Assembly (NCBI GenBank): GCA_009995705.1
Contig: JAADBR010000134.1
Coordinates: forward strand, 1 to 20,755
DNA: 20,755 nucleotides
Direction: 5' to 3'
From: Microcystis aeruginosa W13-11
Lineage (GTDB): Bacteria > Cyanobacteriota > Cyanobacteriia > Cyanobacteriales > Microcystaceae
The translations under genes were made by a program, and so were the position numbers. Under the pieces are notes generated by a model. That model saw nothing but the letters and a program-made list of their open reading frames with translations. It did not search any database and was not told the DNA's origin. How positions within the stretch are numbered: position 1 is the stretch's first letter; every line of letters starts with the position of its first letter. This document shows, piece after piece, positions 8,005 to 15,468 of the stretch.

Positions 8005-8025
8005 TCTCAATTATAAAAATTGAGA
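8005..8025. terminator. Hairpin TCTCAATT/AATTGAGA, possible terminator
   Basis: TCTCAATT (8005-8012), loop ATAAA, AATTGAGA (8018-8025): an 8-bp perfect stem. It lies about 300 bp past the clpB stop on the minus strand, which is far for a clpB terminator, and lacks a strong T-run. The terminator role is a guess; the stem itself is seen. Confidence 0.3.
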
Positions 8026-8180
8026 ATAAATTCTCCTGACTAATTACAATTCTCCTTCACTGGATTAATGTCTGGCAACTTTTAAGAACCTGCTACATCT
8101 ATCCCTAACTCATAGTTATAAATAGCCACCAACAGGTTAACTTTTAAACTATATCTTCGACGACGATCCTGATATTTACA

Positions 8181-8248
8181 GGATAGGCTAGATATCAGGA
8201 GAGGCAAGAGGCAAAAGGGGGAATAAATAATCAGTTTTTAATAACCGA
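8181..8248. repeat. Dispersed repeat copy (relative of 11549-11641)
   Basis: The 37 bases at 8211-8247 are identical to 11596-11632 (starting GCAAAAGGGGGAATAAATAA and ending ATAACCG). The 20 bases before this (GGCTAGATATCAGGAGAGGC, 8186-8205) also match 11184-11203 with one change. Exact identity over 37 bp in a gap shows a recently multiplied dispersed element rather than shared function. Confidence 0.8.
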
Positions 8249-8326
8249 ATGTGGTAAATTGAGGAATAAAAAAACTTGAGTAAATTTTTCCTCTGGCGGG
8301 AGGGGGAATAGATCCCCTGTCTGACT

Positions 8327-10987
8327 TTAATCTGAACTGAGGTTAACCACAGCTAATTCTAATCTTGGCTCTTCCTTTTCTAGCTCCTTTTTGCTAAAAC
8401 TTAACACCTCATCCAGACAATCAATTACCACCGTATCCCCTTCCATAAAAGCTTGTTCGAGAATTTTTGTGGCTAAAGGATTCTCTAACTCCCGTTGGAT
8501 AGCACGTTTTAAAGGTCGCGCACCGTAGGTGGGATCGTAACCAACAGTAACAATATGATTTTCTGCTGCCGTAGTTAATTCTAGATTGATTTTTTGTTCT
8601 CCTAATAATCTTTCCAGACGCTGTAATTGCAGGCGAACAATGTAACGCAATTCTTCTTTTTTCAGGGTATGGAAAATAATTAAATCGTCGATACGATTCA
8701 AAAATTCGGGACGAAAATGACTCCGCAAAGCTGTTAAAACCCGTTTCCGCATCTCCTCATAATCGGCATCTTCGGAAACATTTAAAATATGGTCACTACC
8801 AATATTACTGGTCATGACGATAATCGTATTCCGAAAATCCACCACTCGTCCCTGAGAGTCGGTAATGCGCCCATCGTCAAGCACTTGTAATAAAATGTTA
8901 AAAACATCCCGATGGGCTTTCTCCACTTCATCCAATAAAACCACAGAATAGGGACGACGACGCACCGCTTCCGATAGCTGTCCCCCTTCCTCGTAACCCA
9001 CATAACCCGGAGGAGCGCCGATTAACCGCGAAACCGCGTGTTTTTCCATGTATTCCGACATATCGATGCGAACCATGGCTTCCTCGGAGTCGAACAGTAA
9101 CCCCGCTAAGGCCCGCGCTAACTCGGTTTTACCCACTCCGGTAGGTCCCATAAATAGAAATGAACCAATCGGACGGGAGGGATCTTTCATTCCCGCGCGT
9201 GCGCGTCGAATCGCCGCTGCTACTGCCGTGACCGCTTCATTTTGTCCGACCACTTTTTTCTGTAAATGAGACTCTAATTCTAATAATTTTTGTCGTTCCG
9301 ATTCCATTAAACGATTGACGGGAATTCCCGTCCACCTGGCGACTATTTCAGCAATATCAGCATCAGTTACCTGTTGTCTTAACAGAGTAGAACCTGCCGA
9401 TTGAATAGTTTCTAGCTCTTTTTCTTTTACTTCTAATTCCCCTTGTAAAATTTCTAGTTTGCCATACTTTAATTGGGCCGCTTTATTGAGATCATAAGCT
9501 CGTTCTGCCTGTTCCACCTGTAGGCGCAATTGTTCTTCTTCCTCTCGCAATAATTTAATTTCCTCGGCGATATGTTTTTCCGTTTGCCATTGGTCAGCGA
9601 GAGGCTTTTGTTTACTTTCTAATTCCTCAATTTCTTCGATAATTCTTTCTAAACGATCTTGAAAAGCTCGATCTTTTTTCTCTTCTTTTTCTAAGGAGAA
9701 TTTTTCCATCTGTAACTGCATTAAGCGACGATCTATCATTTCCAAATCGGCAGGTTTAGTGGTACTTTCTACCTCTAATTTGGCCGCCGCTTCATCAACT
9801 AAATCGATCGCTTTATCCGGTAAAAAGCGATCGCTAATATAACGATGGGATAGGGTAGCTGCTGCCACTAGGGCCGAATCGGTAATTGTCACCCCATGAT
9901 GCACCTCATAACGTTCTTTTAAACCCCGGAGAATTGAGATAGTATCCTCCACGGAAGGTTCCTTAATATAAACCTGTTGAAAACGTCTTTCTAAAGGGGG
10001 ATCTTTTTCAATATGATTGCGATATTCATCCAAAGTTGTCGCTCCAATACAGCGCAATTCTCCCCGAGCTAACATAGGTTTTAATAGGTTGCCCGCATCC
10101 ATCGATCCACCTTCCCTAGAACCCGCACCGACAACAGTATGTAGTTCATCGATAAAGAGAATAATTCGCCCTTCTGATTGGGTAACTTCTTTCATGACTG
10201 ACCGCAATCTTTCCTCGAATTCGCCTCGATATTTTGCCCCAGCGATTAAACTTCCCATATCGAGGGAAATTAACTGACGATTTTTCAAAGATTCGGGAAC
10301 ATCTCCGTTAACAATCCTTTGGGCCAATCCTTCCGCAATAGCGGTTTTTCCTACCCCCGGTTCACCGATTAAAACCGGGTTATTTTTTGACCGTCGCGAG
10401 AGGACTTGTACCACCCGTCGAATTTCTTCATCGCGACCGATAACCGGGTCTAATTTGCCTTCTTTGGCTGCTGCTGTTAAATCCCGTCCATATTTATCTA
10501 AAGCTTCGTATTTTTCCTCTTGATTGGGTTCAGTAACCTTTTGAGTACCGCGAATCGCTTTGATGGCTAATTCTAAATCTTGGGGGTCAAGATTGAAAGT
10601 GCGTAAACATTTCCGGCCAACCCTTTCATCTTCGGCAAAACCGACAAGAAGATGTTCGACGGAGATAAATTTATCTTGCCAACTTTCCCGGGATGCTTCC
10701 GCGCGATCGAGTAACAGATCAAGACCACGACCTAGGTATAATTGATCGACGATGGCCACTTTCGGCTGTCGGTTAGTGAAGACTTCTAGCTGTTGTTGCA
10801 GTCGGGGAATTTCTATATTAGCTTTTTGTAAAATCCGGGTGGCTAGACCGTTATTCTGCTCTAGGAGGGCAATAATAACGTGTTCCACCTCTAAGGTCTG
10901 ATTTTTAAAGCGTCGCGCAATTTCTTGCGATTTAACAATCGAATCCCAAGCTTGTTCGGTAAATTTATTCGAGTCTGTGGGTTGCAT
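8327..10987 (-). CDS. clpB: ClpB disaggregase (Hsp104-family AAA+ chaperone)
   Basis: A hexameric ATP-driven disaggregase that threads aggregated proteins through its pore, working with DnaK. From ATG 10987 it is 886 residues, opening [14 protein letters not shown] as cyanobacterial ClpB proteins do. The frame stays open to a GTG at 11050, but those 21 residues look unlike the family. Clp-N repeats 1-145; Walker A1 GEPGVGKT (208-215) and B1 FIDE (278-281); coiled-coil middle domain about 405-535, rich in Glu, Lys and Leu, which marks ClpB rather than ClpA or ClpC; Walker A2 GPTGVGKT (614-621), B2 LLDE (684-687), pore loop GYVGY (661-665), sensor-2 GARPLKR (822-828). All catalytic motifs are intact. 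Cyanobacteria usually carry two clpB paralogues; I cannot tell which one this is. I see no CIRCE element upstream. Confidence 0.96.
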   Translation of the reverse strand: MQPTDSNKFTEQAWDSIVKSQEIARRFKNQTLEVEHVIIALLEQNNGLATRILQKANIEIPRLQQQLEVFTNRQPKVAIVDQLYLGRGLDLLLDRAEASRESWQDKFISVEHLLVGFAEDERVGRKCLRTFNLDPQDLELAIKAIRGTQKVTEPNQEEKYEALDKYGRDLTAAAKEGKLDPVIGRDEEIRRVVQVLSRRSKNNPVLIGEPGVGKTAIAEGLAQRIVNGDVPESLKNRQLISLDMGSLIAGAKYRGEFEERLRSVMKEVTQSEGRIILFIDELHTVVGAGSREGGSMDAGNLLKPMLARGELRCIGATTLDEYRNHIEKDPPLERRFQQVYIKEPSVEDTISILRGLKERYEVHHGVTITDSALVAAATLSHRYISDRFLPDKAIDLVDEAAAKLEVESTTKPADLEMIDRRLMQLQMEKFSLEKEEKKDRAFQDRLERIIEEIEELESKQKPLADQWQTEKHIAEEIKLLREEEEQLRLQVEQAERAYDLNKAAQLKYGKLEILQGELEVKEKELETIQSAGSTLLRQQVTDADIAEIVARWTGIPVNRLMESERQKLLELESHLQKKVVGQNEAVTAVAAAIRRARAGMKDPSRPIGSFLFMGPTGVGKTELARALAGLLFDSEEAMVRIDMSEYMEKHAVSRLIGAPPGYVGYEEGGQLSEAVRRRPYSVVLLDEVEKAHRDVFNILLQVLDDGRITDSQGRVVDFRNTIIVMTSNIGSDHILNVSEDADYEEMRKRVLTALRSHFRPEFLNRIDDLIIFHTLKKEELRYIVRLQLQRLERLLGEQKINLELTTAAENHIVTVGYDPTYGARPLKRAIQRELENPLATKILEQAFMEGDTVVIDCLDEVLSFSKKELEKEEPRLELAVVNLSSD

Positions 10988-11082
10988 TCTGCACCAATGA
11001 GGAAAGCCAGTGTCAGAGGTATAGTATAGCAAGGAGTCTCGATCGATCACAAAGTTCTAGGCTCGACAAAGGGACTGACTGG

Positions 11083-11104
11083 AAAGTGGGAAGTGGGAAG
11101 TAGG
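11083..11104. repeat. Short tandem repeat, AAGTGGG-type
   Basis: GGAAAGTGGGAAGTGGGAAG is made of three heptamer units ((A/G)AAGTGG, GAAGTGG, GAAGTAG) lying just upstream of the clpB start. It belongs to the cyanobacterial heptamer-repeat class. Confidence 0.55.
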
Positions 11105-11162
11105 TACTACTCTTCCATGCTGACTTGAAAATAGAAGCTGAAATAAGGCAAATTTGTCGATC

Positions 11163-11210
11163 ATACTAAATCCGTTGAGTATAGGCTACATATCAGGAGA
11201 GGCACTCCTG
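11163..11210 (+). repeat. Dispersed repeat, partial copy
   Basis: ATACTAAATCCGTTGAGTAT and the following 28 bases match 11549-11596 at 41 of 48 positions. The copy lacks the GCAAAAGGGGG half present at 8211 and 11596, so it is a truncated or rearranged unit. Confidence 0.7.
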
Positions 11211-11277
11211 CGAGTGGAGGGACTCTCAAATTATTACAGATGCGTCAGCGGCTGCGTGTAAGCATCCCACTCGACAA

Positions 11278-11358
11278 GCTCAATCTAAAGGCTCAGTGAC
11301 CGCCACGCCCCCAACGGGGGGGTTGGGGGGTTCTACCCCCCAAAAGCTTGGATTGAGC
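11278..11358. repeat. GC-rich inverted-repeat element
   Basis: GCTCAATC (11278-11285) and GATTGAGC (11351-11358) are perfect inverted ends around a 65-bp core full of C- and G-runs, in which CCCCCAACGGGGGGGTT and the following bases can pair internally. Base composition is strikingly unlike the AT-rich flanks, so this is probably a small inserted palindromic repeat. No coding frame. Confidence 0.6.
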
Positions 11359-11375
11359 GATAAAACCCACATTCA
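11359..11375. repeat. Copy of a possible IS-end sequence also at 20640
   Basis: GATAAAACCCACATTC here recurs exactly at 20639-20654, and the match resumes with GCAC after a mismatch. At the second site it abuts a truncated gene. Two copies beside unrelated sequence suggest the outer end of an insertion sequence or a relic of it. Confidence 0.5.
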
Positions 11376-11548
11376 GCACTTGATGATGTGAGTATATATA
11401 CTTAACGAGCTACTCCCAGCAGATTATTTTGCCAAACTTTTATTTATTGAAAAACAGCTAACACCATTGCAGAGTATTCTATGACTGGGTTAGGTTAAAT
11501 AAAAAATATTCAAAATAACCTGCTGGATGTGGGATAAAATCCGAAGTA

Positions 11549-11641
11549 ATACTAAACCCCTTGAGTCTAGGCCACATATCAGGAAAGACACTCATGCAAA
11601 AGGGGGAATAAATAATCAGTTTTTAATAACCGGATTTAGGA
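11549..11641. mobile_element. MITE-like dispersed element with short inverted ends
   Basis: The left end CTAAACCCC and right end CGGATTTAG are imperfect inverses; the better-kept left end at 11166 reads CTAAATCCG, a perfect inverse of the right end. Between them lies the repeat shared with 8181-8248 and 11163-11210. At about 93 bp with no coding capacity, a non-autonomous miniature element fits. No clear target duplication is seen. Confidence 0.5.
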
Positions 11642-11690
11642 TCAGAATATTTTCATGCTTGACGGTGCCAACTTTGGCATCGGGACTGAC

Positions 11691-12176
11691 TTATTTATCC
11701 CTATTACCCAATTCGGTTAAAGCAGTCCCGGTGAGACGACAAATTTGCCACTCTTGGAAGACCTTAGCCCCCATTTTTTCATAAAAATCGATCGCCAGTT
11801 GATTCCACTCTAAGACAGTCCATTCTAAAAGTCCTGCATCCCTAGCGACGGCAATTTTAGCCACAGCCATTAGTAAAGCTTTCCCGATACCTTGACTGCG
11901 ATAATCGGGTAAAACGAAGATATCTTCTAGGTAAAGCCCCGGTTTAGTTATAAAGGTGGAATAGTTAACAAAAAATAGGGCAAAACCGACTATTTTACCC
12001 TCTACTTCCGCCAACAATGCTTCGATGTAGGGTTTTTCTCCGAATAAATGTTCCCCTAAAGCTTGACTATTTCCTGTCATTAAATGGCTGAGTTCTTGAT
12101 AGGCCGCTAAGGCAACAATTAAGTCAAAAATAGCCTTGACATCGGTAGCAACGGCAGCACGGATGGAATAATTCAT
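11691..12176 (-). CDS. GNAT N-acetyltransferase, diamine (SSAT)-like
   Basis: 161 residues, one GNAT domain using acetyl-CoA. The pyrophosphate-binding loop RSQGIG is at 93-98, following the strand LYLEDIFVLPDY (81-92); the C-terminal signature EWNQLAIDFYEKMGA is at 123-137, with Tyr132 at the position of the usual general-acid tyrosine. The LEDIFVLPDYR...EWTVLEWN pattern resembles spermidine/spermine N1-acetyltransferase-like bacterial proteins, which acetylate polyamines, thialysine or related amines; the actual substrate is not predictable. It starts at ATG 12176, 22 bp after the glycine-pentad gene, so the two are likely co-transcribed. No clear ribosome site is seen. Confidence 0.88.
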   Translation of the reverse strand: MNYSIRAAVATDVKAIFDLIVALAAYQELSHLMTGNSQALGEHLFGEKPYIEALLAEVEGKIVGFALFFVNYSTFITKPGLYLEDIFVLPDYRSQGIGKALLMAVAKIAVARDAGLLEWTVLEWNQLAIDFYEKMGAKVFQEWQICRLTGTALTELGNRDK

Positions 12177-12198
12177 GATTGCTGGTCAAATCTTGATT

Positions 12199-12507
12199 TT
12201 AATGCTGATGATGTTTATGGGGAGATTCAGCAGGGGGAGAGTTAAGATTGGAGAAATGGCCGTTGTTTAATCCCATCCCAACGCTACCAATACTGAAAAG
12301 TCCCATGGACACAAAACCGGCTGCAATTGTCCCCATGGCCACGGTTCCAATGGAAACCACTCCCATAGGAACAACACCGATGGAAATAACGCCCATGGGA
12401 ACAATGCCAATAGAAATTATACCAGTGGGGGCAATACCGATCGACAACCATTTTCGCCCGGAATTACCACAACTATTCTCTTTTTCTTGACCTAGATTGG
12501 AATCCAT
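12199..12507 (-). CDS. Small glycine-pentad repeat protein with His-rich tail, unknown function
   Basis: 102 residues. From residue 24 to 79 a glycine stands at every fifth position, twelve times (24, 29, 34 and so on), in a ten-residue unit SIGxVPMGVI repeated about five times. The N-terminal 20 residues are polar with one Cys; the tail ends SPHKHHQH, five histidines in the last 20 residues counting His84. I do not recognise a named family. The hydrophobic, strictly periodic middle could be a beta-solenoid-like stack or glycine-packed membrane helices; the tail could bind metal. It uses ATG 12507, has no strong ribosome site, and lies directly upstream of the GNAT gene. The opposite strand is also open because the repeat is periodic, but that frame has no independent support. 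Confidence 0.65.
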   Translation of the reverse strand: MDSNLGQEKENSCGNSGRKWLSIGIAPTGIISIGIVPMGVISIGVVPMGVVSIGTVAMGTIAAGFVSMGLFSIGSVGMGLNNGHFSNLNSPPAESPHKHHQH

Positions 12508-12626
12508 GCTTTTAACCCCGAAGATGCTTTGAGCCCTCCCATCCTAGGTTAGGGGTAGAATTCTTGTCAAAAGACCGCTAGTCAAAATGAAAGTTAATTT
12601 TTTATAAAAACTATTGACTTTTCATC

Positions 12627-13520
12627 TCAGTTATGCATTGGCGGGATACCAGCCATATCGAGAATTTTCGGGACTAAATCCTCTCGTTTTATTGCCATGA
12701 TGTGGACACCTTGACATAACTGCTGGGCTAATTTTATTTGTTCGGCGGCGATTTTGATCCCTTCTTCGAGGGGATGAGGTGCATCAGCGAGTCTTTGAAT
12801 GATATGATCAGGAATTTGCACCCCCGGCACATTTTTATTTAAAAATACGGCATTTTTAGCCGACTTTAGCAGAAAAATTCCCGCTAGAACCGGTTTATCG
12901 GCGAGGGAGGCTACCTCCTGCATGAACTTATCAAGGCACTCGAAATCCGTAACTAATTGACTTTGAAAAAACTGCGCTCCTGCTTCGATTTTACGCTCAA
13001 AACGGCTTTGAAGACCGGACCTACTTTTTGACTGCACATCGACGGCAGCCCCGGCAAAAAGTTCTAGGGGTCCATCTGGTAAAGATTTATCGTTAAAGTC
13101 AAAACCTTTATTTAATTTATCGATTAATTTTAACAAACGTACCGATTCTAGGTCAAAAACTGCCCTAGCTTTCGGGTGATCTCCTGCTTTGACGGGATCT
13201 CCAGTTAAAGCTAGTATGTTTCTCAATCCCAAGGCATGAGCGCCCATTAGATCTGCTTGTAATCCGATCACATTGCGATCGCGACAGGCCATTTGACAGA
13301 TGGGTTCAATGTCGTGTTGATAGAGAATAGCGGAGGCAGCCAGAGAGGACATTCGCACTACGGCGCGACTGCCATCGGTAATATTGGCCGCATGAACGCG
13401 ATTTTTTAGCCAGAGGGCCATTTCTAGCATATGACTGGCATTACCACCTTTCGGGGGAGTAATCTCGGCTGTAATCAAAAATTCTCGGTCTTGAACCGCA
13501 CGTCGTAAACGAGTAGTCAT
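12627..13520 (-). CDS. metF: Methylenetetrahydrofolate reductase-like protein
   Basis: 297 residues from ATG 13520 (a TTG one codon earlier is less likely). It is a TIM-barrel MTHFR-family flavoenzyme that would reduce 5,10-methylene-THF to 5-methyl-THF for methionine synthesis in the cytoplasm. AEITPPKG near residue 18 carries the conserved glutamate; NILALTGDPV (about 100-110) carries the conserved aspartate region seen as RGD in E. coli MetF; ANITDGSRAVVRMSS and GLQADLMG are further family segments. The length fits the single-domain bacterial form without the eukaryotic regulatory tail. The family call is sound; the exact electron donor is not predictable. It diverges from the GDSL hydrolase across a 230-bp gap with a 7-5-7 palindrome. 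Confidence 0.87.
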   Translation of the reverse strand: MTTRLRRAVQDREFLITAEITPPKGGNASHMLEMALWLKNRVHAANITDGSRAVVRMSSLAASAILYQHDIEPICQMACRDRNVIGLQADLMGAHALGLRNILALTGDPVKAGDHPKARAVFDLESVRLLKLIDKLNKGFDFNDKSLPDGPLELFAGAAVDVQSKSRSGLQSRFERKIEAGAQFFQSQLVTDFECLDKFMQEVASLADKPVLAGIFLLKSAKNAVFLNKNVPGVQIPDHIIQRLADAPHPLEEGIKIAAEQIKLAQQLCQGVHIMAIKREDLVPKILDMAGIPPMHN

Positions 13521-13623
13521 CAATTTATCTAGGTTTTAATCATAAATTTTATAGTAGATTTAGCCCGGAAATGACTCGGAGGCAAGCAATGATCATCGGG
13601 CCGCGCTGCCTTATACTGGTCGG

Positions 13624-13642
13624 TGTCAGCACCTGGCTGACA
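13624..13642. promoter_or_regulatory. 7-5-7 palindrome between metF-like and GDSL genes
   Basis: TGTCAGC, ACCTG, GCTGACA is a perfect 7-bp inverted repeat in the divergent gap, about 100 bp from each start. A TATAAT at 13682-13687 lies 40 bp downstream on the plus strand without a clear -35. The palindrome could be an operator serving one or both genes; no known regulator is assigned. Confidence 0.4.
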
Positions 13643-13750
13643 TCAGATAAGTTAACTGGCAGGAAAAAATTTTTAATGTAGTATAATACACGGACAGTTT
13701 AACCAAATTCGTTTACAAGTGTAAAGGATAACCGATTCGATCGAGCGATC

Positions 13751-14479
13751 ATGCCAACTCTTTCTCGTTTGCCTACTAAAGACAAAGCCCTAATCATGAC
13801 CCATCCCCTCAAAATCGTCGCTTTAGGTGATAGCCTTGTGTATGGCTATGGCGACCCCGTGGGTGGCGGTTGGGCTGAGCGCCTACGTCGTTTGTGGATG
13901 GAAAGTGCCGGTCATGCCCTGTATAATTTGGGGATTCGCGGCGATCGAGTGGTACAAGTGTCCGAACGTTTAGAACAGGAATTTCGTCTCAGGGGGGAAA
14001 TTCGCAATCGTCTCCCTGACCTGATTCTTCTCTCCGTCGGTGTTAATGATACAGCCCGTTTAGGCCGGCCCGATGGTCGTACTTATACCGATCACGATCT
14101 TTTTCAAACTCAAATCGAACATTTACTCACCCGGGCCCGTTCTCTTTGCCCGGTTTTGTTTGTAGGTATGATTCCGGTGGATGAGCGGAAAATGCCCTTT
14201 TTAGATTGCTTTTACTTCAACCATGGCGACCAGTATAGTTTTAAGGAAACCACTAAACAAGCTTGTCTAGAGCAAAATATCCCCTATCTCGATTTATTTG
14301 ATCTCTGGATAGACCAGGGTGATCTGTGGTGCCAAGAAAGATTAATGGAAGATGGACTTCATCCCAATGTGCAAGGCTATCAATCAATTTTAGAGGATAT
14401 TTTAAACTGGTCGCCCCTCACCTCCTTTGTCGGTGTGGATAGTTTTATTCAACCTTTCACAGGAATTGCCCAAAAGTGA
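13751..14479 (+). CDS. GDSL/SGNH-family hydrolase
   Basis: 242 residues from ATG 13751, or 227 from ATG 13796 (MTHPLKIVALGDS); the later start puts the GDS strand at the N-terminus, as in many family members, but neither start has a clear ribosome site. Block I GDS has the nucleophile Ser28, block II NLGIRGD has Gly64, block III GVND has Asn99, and block V DGLHP has Asp201 and His204, so all four SGNH catalytic positions are present. There is no signal peptide, so it is probably cytoplasmic. The family hydrolyses esters or thioesters; the substrate cannot be read from the sequence. The gene ends just before a region of decayed genes. Confidence 0.9.
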   Translation: MPTLSRLPTKDKALIMTHPLKIVALGDSLVYGYGDPVGGGWAERLRRLWMESAGHALYNLGIRGDRVVQVSERLEQEFRLRGEIRNRLPDLILLSVGVNDTARLGRPDGRTYTDHDLFQTQIEHLLTRARSLCPVLFVGMIPVDERKMPFLDCFYFNHGDQYSFKETTKQACLEQNIPYLDLFDLWIDQGDLWCQERLMEDGLHPNVQGYQSILEDILNWSPLTSFVGVDSFIQPFTGIAQK

Positions 14480-14664
14480 TGTCCTCTGTTCTCAGTTTGT
14501 TTGACATTGACGCTAGATTCTTGGTTCAACAAGTTCACTTCTTCCTCTTCCGTCGAGACAACCCAATAATTACCTCTGGCCGCTTCTTCAAGTAAAATTA
14601 CCCCTTCAGTTTTTTGGCGGTGGCTTTCTGGAGTTAAAGACAATTTGTTGGCACACTCTAGCAA
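14449..14664 (-). CDS. Possible small hypothetical protein, uncertain
   Basis: 71 residues from an apparent start at 14664, with the frame open upstream to a TAA near 14700 (adding KTYNDVPQILLECANKL-like sequence). It is acidic in the middle (STEEEEVNLLN) and not low complexity. Plus-strand frames across the same stretch are full of stops, so if the stretch codes at all it codes this way. It overlaps the last 31 bp of the GDSL gene. No family is recognised, and there is no good ATG for the longer form. It may be a remnant rather than a gene. Confidence 0.3.
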   Translation of the reverse strand: MLECANKLSLTPESHRQKTEGVILLEEAARGNYWVVSTEEEEVNLLNQESSVNVKQTENRGHHFWAIPVKG

Positions 14665-14712
14665 AATTTGAGGAACATCGTTATAGGTTTTTACGCACTT
14701 AAGTTACACTGA

Positions 14713-15080
14713 CAGCATCACCCTTATTTTGGAAAGATTTATTTAATTCGCGCCCTTAAAACCAGAGGAGACACCAAAAAACGCCCCGCTGTTGTCGTTT
14801 CTATCAATGTCAGGATCAGCTTTCTAGCAGTGTTTTACCTGTTCCTTTGACTAGCGATTTAACCAGTGGAGAAATCCCAACTCGTATTTTGCTCGAAGCA
14901 GCAGAAGGCGTACTCTTAACAGATTCTCTGGCCTTATGGGACAATATCTCAGCGATTCGCCAAATTTGTCTAGAACCAAGTCCCTATGGCGCAATTTCGC
15001 CTCAATCCCTTTTATTAGCCATCGTAGGTTGGATTGACGAAAGGAAACCCAACACAGAATTAGATAAACAACTAAAATAA
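14713..15080 (+). pseudogene. Frameshifted MazF/PemK-family toxin
   Basis: Two frames join into one protein. The first, 14713-14808, reads HPYFGKIYLIRALKTRGD, then KKRPAVVVSIN. The second, from 14811, reads QDQLSSSVLPVPLTSDLTSG, then PTRILLEAAEGVLLTDSLAL and WDNISAIRQICLE, to the stop at 15080. Together they follow the MazF/PemK order: GxIYL strand, KKRPAVVVS with the conserved basic residues, the VPLTS strand, the EGVLLxDSLAL helix, then ISAIR. Only two bases (GT, 14809-14810) separate the frames, so a one-base deletion is the simplest cause; a GCT codon (Ala) there would restore about 120 residues. An in-frame TGA at 14710 precedes it and no ATG is visible, so the start is also lost. MazF enzymes are mRNA-cleaving toxins; no antitoxin gene is found upstream on this strand. 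Confidence 0.82.
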
Positions 15081-15082
15081 TC

Positions 15083-15318
15083 TACTTGCTCAGGGAATCA
15101 GAGGACATGGGAAAATTGAAAATCCCTTACATTGGGTCAGGGATGTGATTCAAAACGAGGATCGTAGTCCCCACAAAAAGGGACTTTCCCCCATCAACAT
15201 TTCCTTGTTAAAGACATGGGTTTTAACCTTGCACAGGTTAGAGGGTTATGATTCTTTAACAAAGGGAATTGACCACAATCAGCACAGTATCTCCCAATTA
15301 TTGTCTTTAGGTCGCTAA
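15083..15318 (+). pseudogene. 3' fragment of an ISAs1-family transposase
   Basis: The frame reads LLAQGIRGHGKIENPLHWV, then RDVIQNEDRSPHKKGLSPIN, then ISLLKTWVLTLHRLEGYDSL, ending LLSLGR and TAA at 15316-15318. The RGHxxIENxLHWVxDVxxNED block with a catalytic glutamate is the C-terminal signature of ISAs1 / H-repeat-associated DDE transposases. Only about 77 residues of a roughly 370-residue protein remain. It begins within a few bases of the MazF-like stop, so the two relics abut. The upstream part of the insertion sequence is gone. Confidence 0.85.
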
Positions 15319-15370
15319 AATTTCGTTTCTCGCTGTATTTCTCCTTTTTTCTTGAGAATGAAATAGCCCT

Positions 15371-15420
15371 ACCCTTATTAAGGAGGGTATCTGACAGTTT
15401 TTAACACCTAACTACTTAAT
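15371..15420. repeat. Degenerate copy of the 18945-18994 repeat
   Basis: 50 bases here match 18945-18994 at 40 positions without gaps, including the shared ending CTACTTAAT and the central hairpin (CCCTTATTAAGGAGGG here, CCCCTTGATAAGGGG there). In the second location this is the right end of a MITE-like element, so this is a solo end or eroded copy. Confidence 0.65.
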
Positions 15421-15421
15421 A

Positions 15422-15442
15422 AAACAGGCGGCAGGCCTGTTT
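15422..15442 (-). terminator. Probable rpiA terminator hairpin
   Basis: On the minus strand, AAACAGGC, loop CTGCC, GCCTGTTT, then TATT: an 8-bp stem with a GC-rich core about 27 bases past the rpiA stop. The T-tract is short, so strength is uncertain. Confidence 0.55.
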
Positions 15443-15468
15443 CACTATTAGCTTCAGAATAATTAAGC

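Larger units (their letters stand above)
7617..8326. other. 710-bp non-coding region with three hairpins
   Basis: No frame here gives a protein with recognisable features. It separates the start of the channel cluster from the end of clpB, both on the minus strand, so it holds the channel promoter and probably the clpB terminator. Perfect inverted repeats are at 7765-7773/7788-7796 (9 bp), 7876-7887/7894-7905 (12 bp) and 8005-8012/8018-8025 (8 bp). A copy of the dispersed repeat also found near 11600 covers about 8181-8248. Confidence 0.7.
11051..11690. other. 640-bp repeat-dense non-coding island
   Basis: No gene is supported here. It contains AAGTGGG-type heptamer repeats (11083-11104), two copies of a 48-bp repeat (11163-11210 and 11549-11596), a GC-rich inverted-repeat element (11278-11358), and a sequence at 11359-11375 that recurs at 20640 beside the broken HNH gene. 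The clpB promoter must lie at its left edge. It looks like a landing zone for small mobile elements between the clpB start and the acetyltransferase gene end. Confidence 0.75.

Noticed and set aside
10988..11050. GTG start extending ClpB by 21 residues
   Set aside because: The extension is unlike cyanobacterial ClpB N-termini, which start MQPT as seen at ATG 10987.
10988..11100. CIRCE (HrcA) site upstream of clpB
   Set aside because: No TTAGCACTC-N9-GAGTGCTAA sequence or close variant is present.
12248..12490. Plus-strand frame opposite the glycine-pentad gene
   Set aside because: It is open only because the DNA repeat is periodic; it has no plausible ribosome site and no independent protein features.
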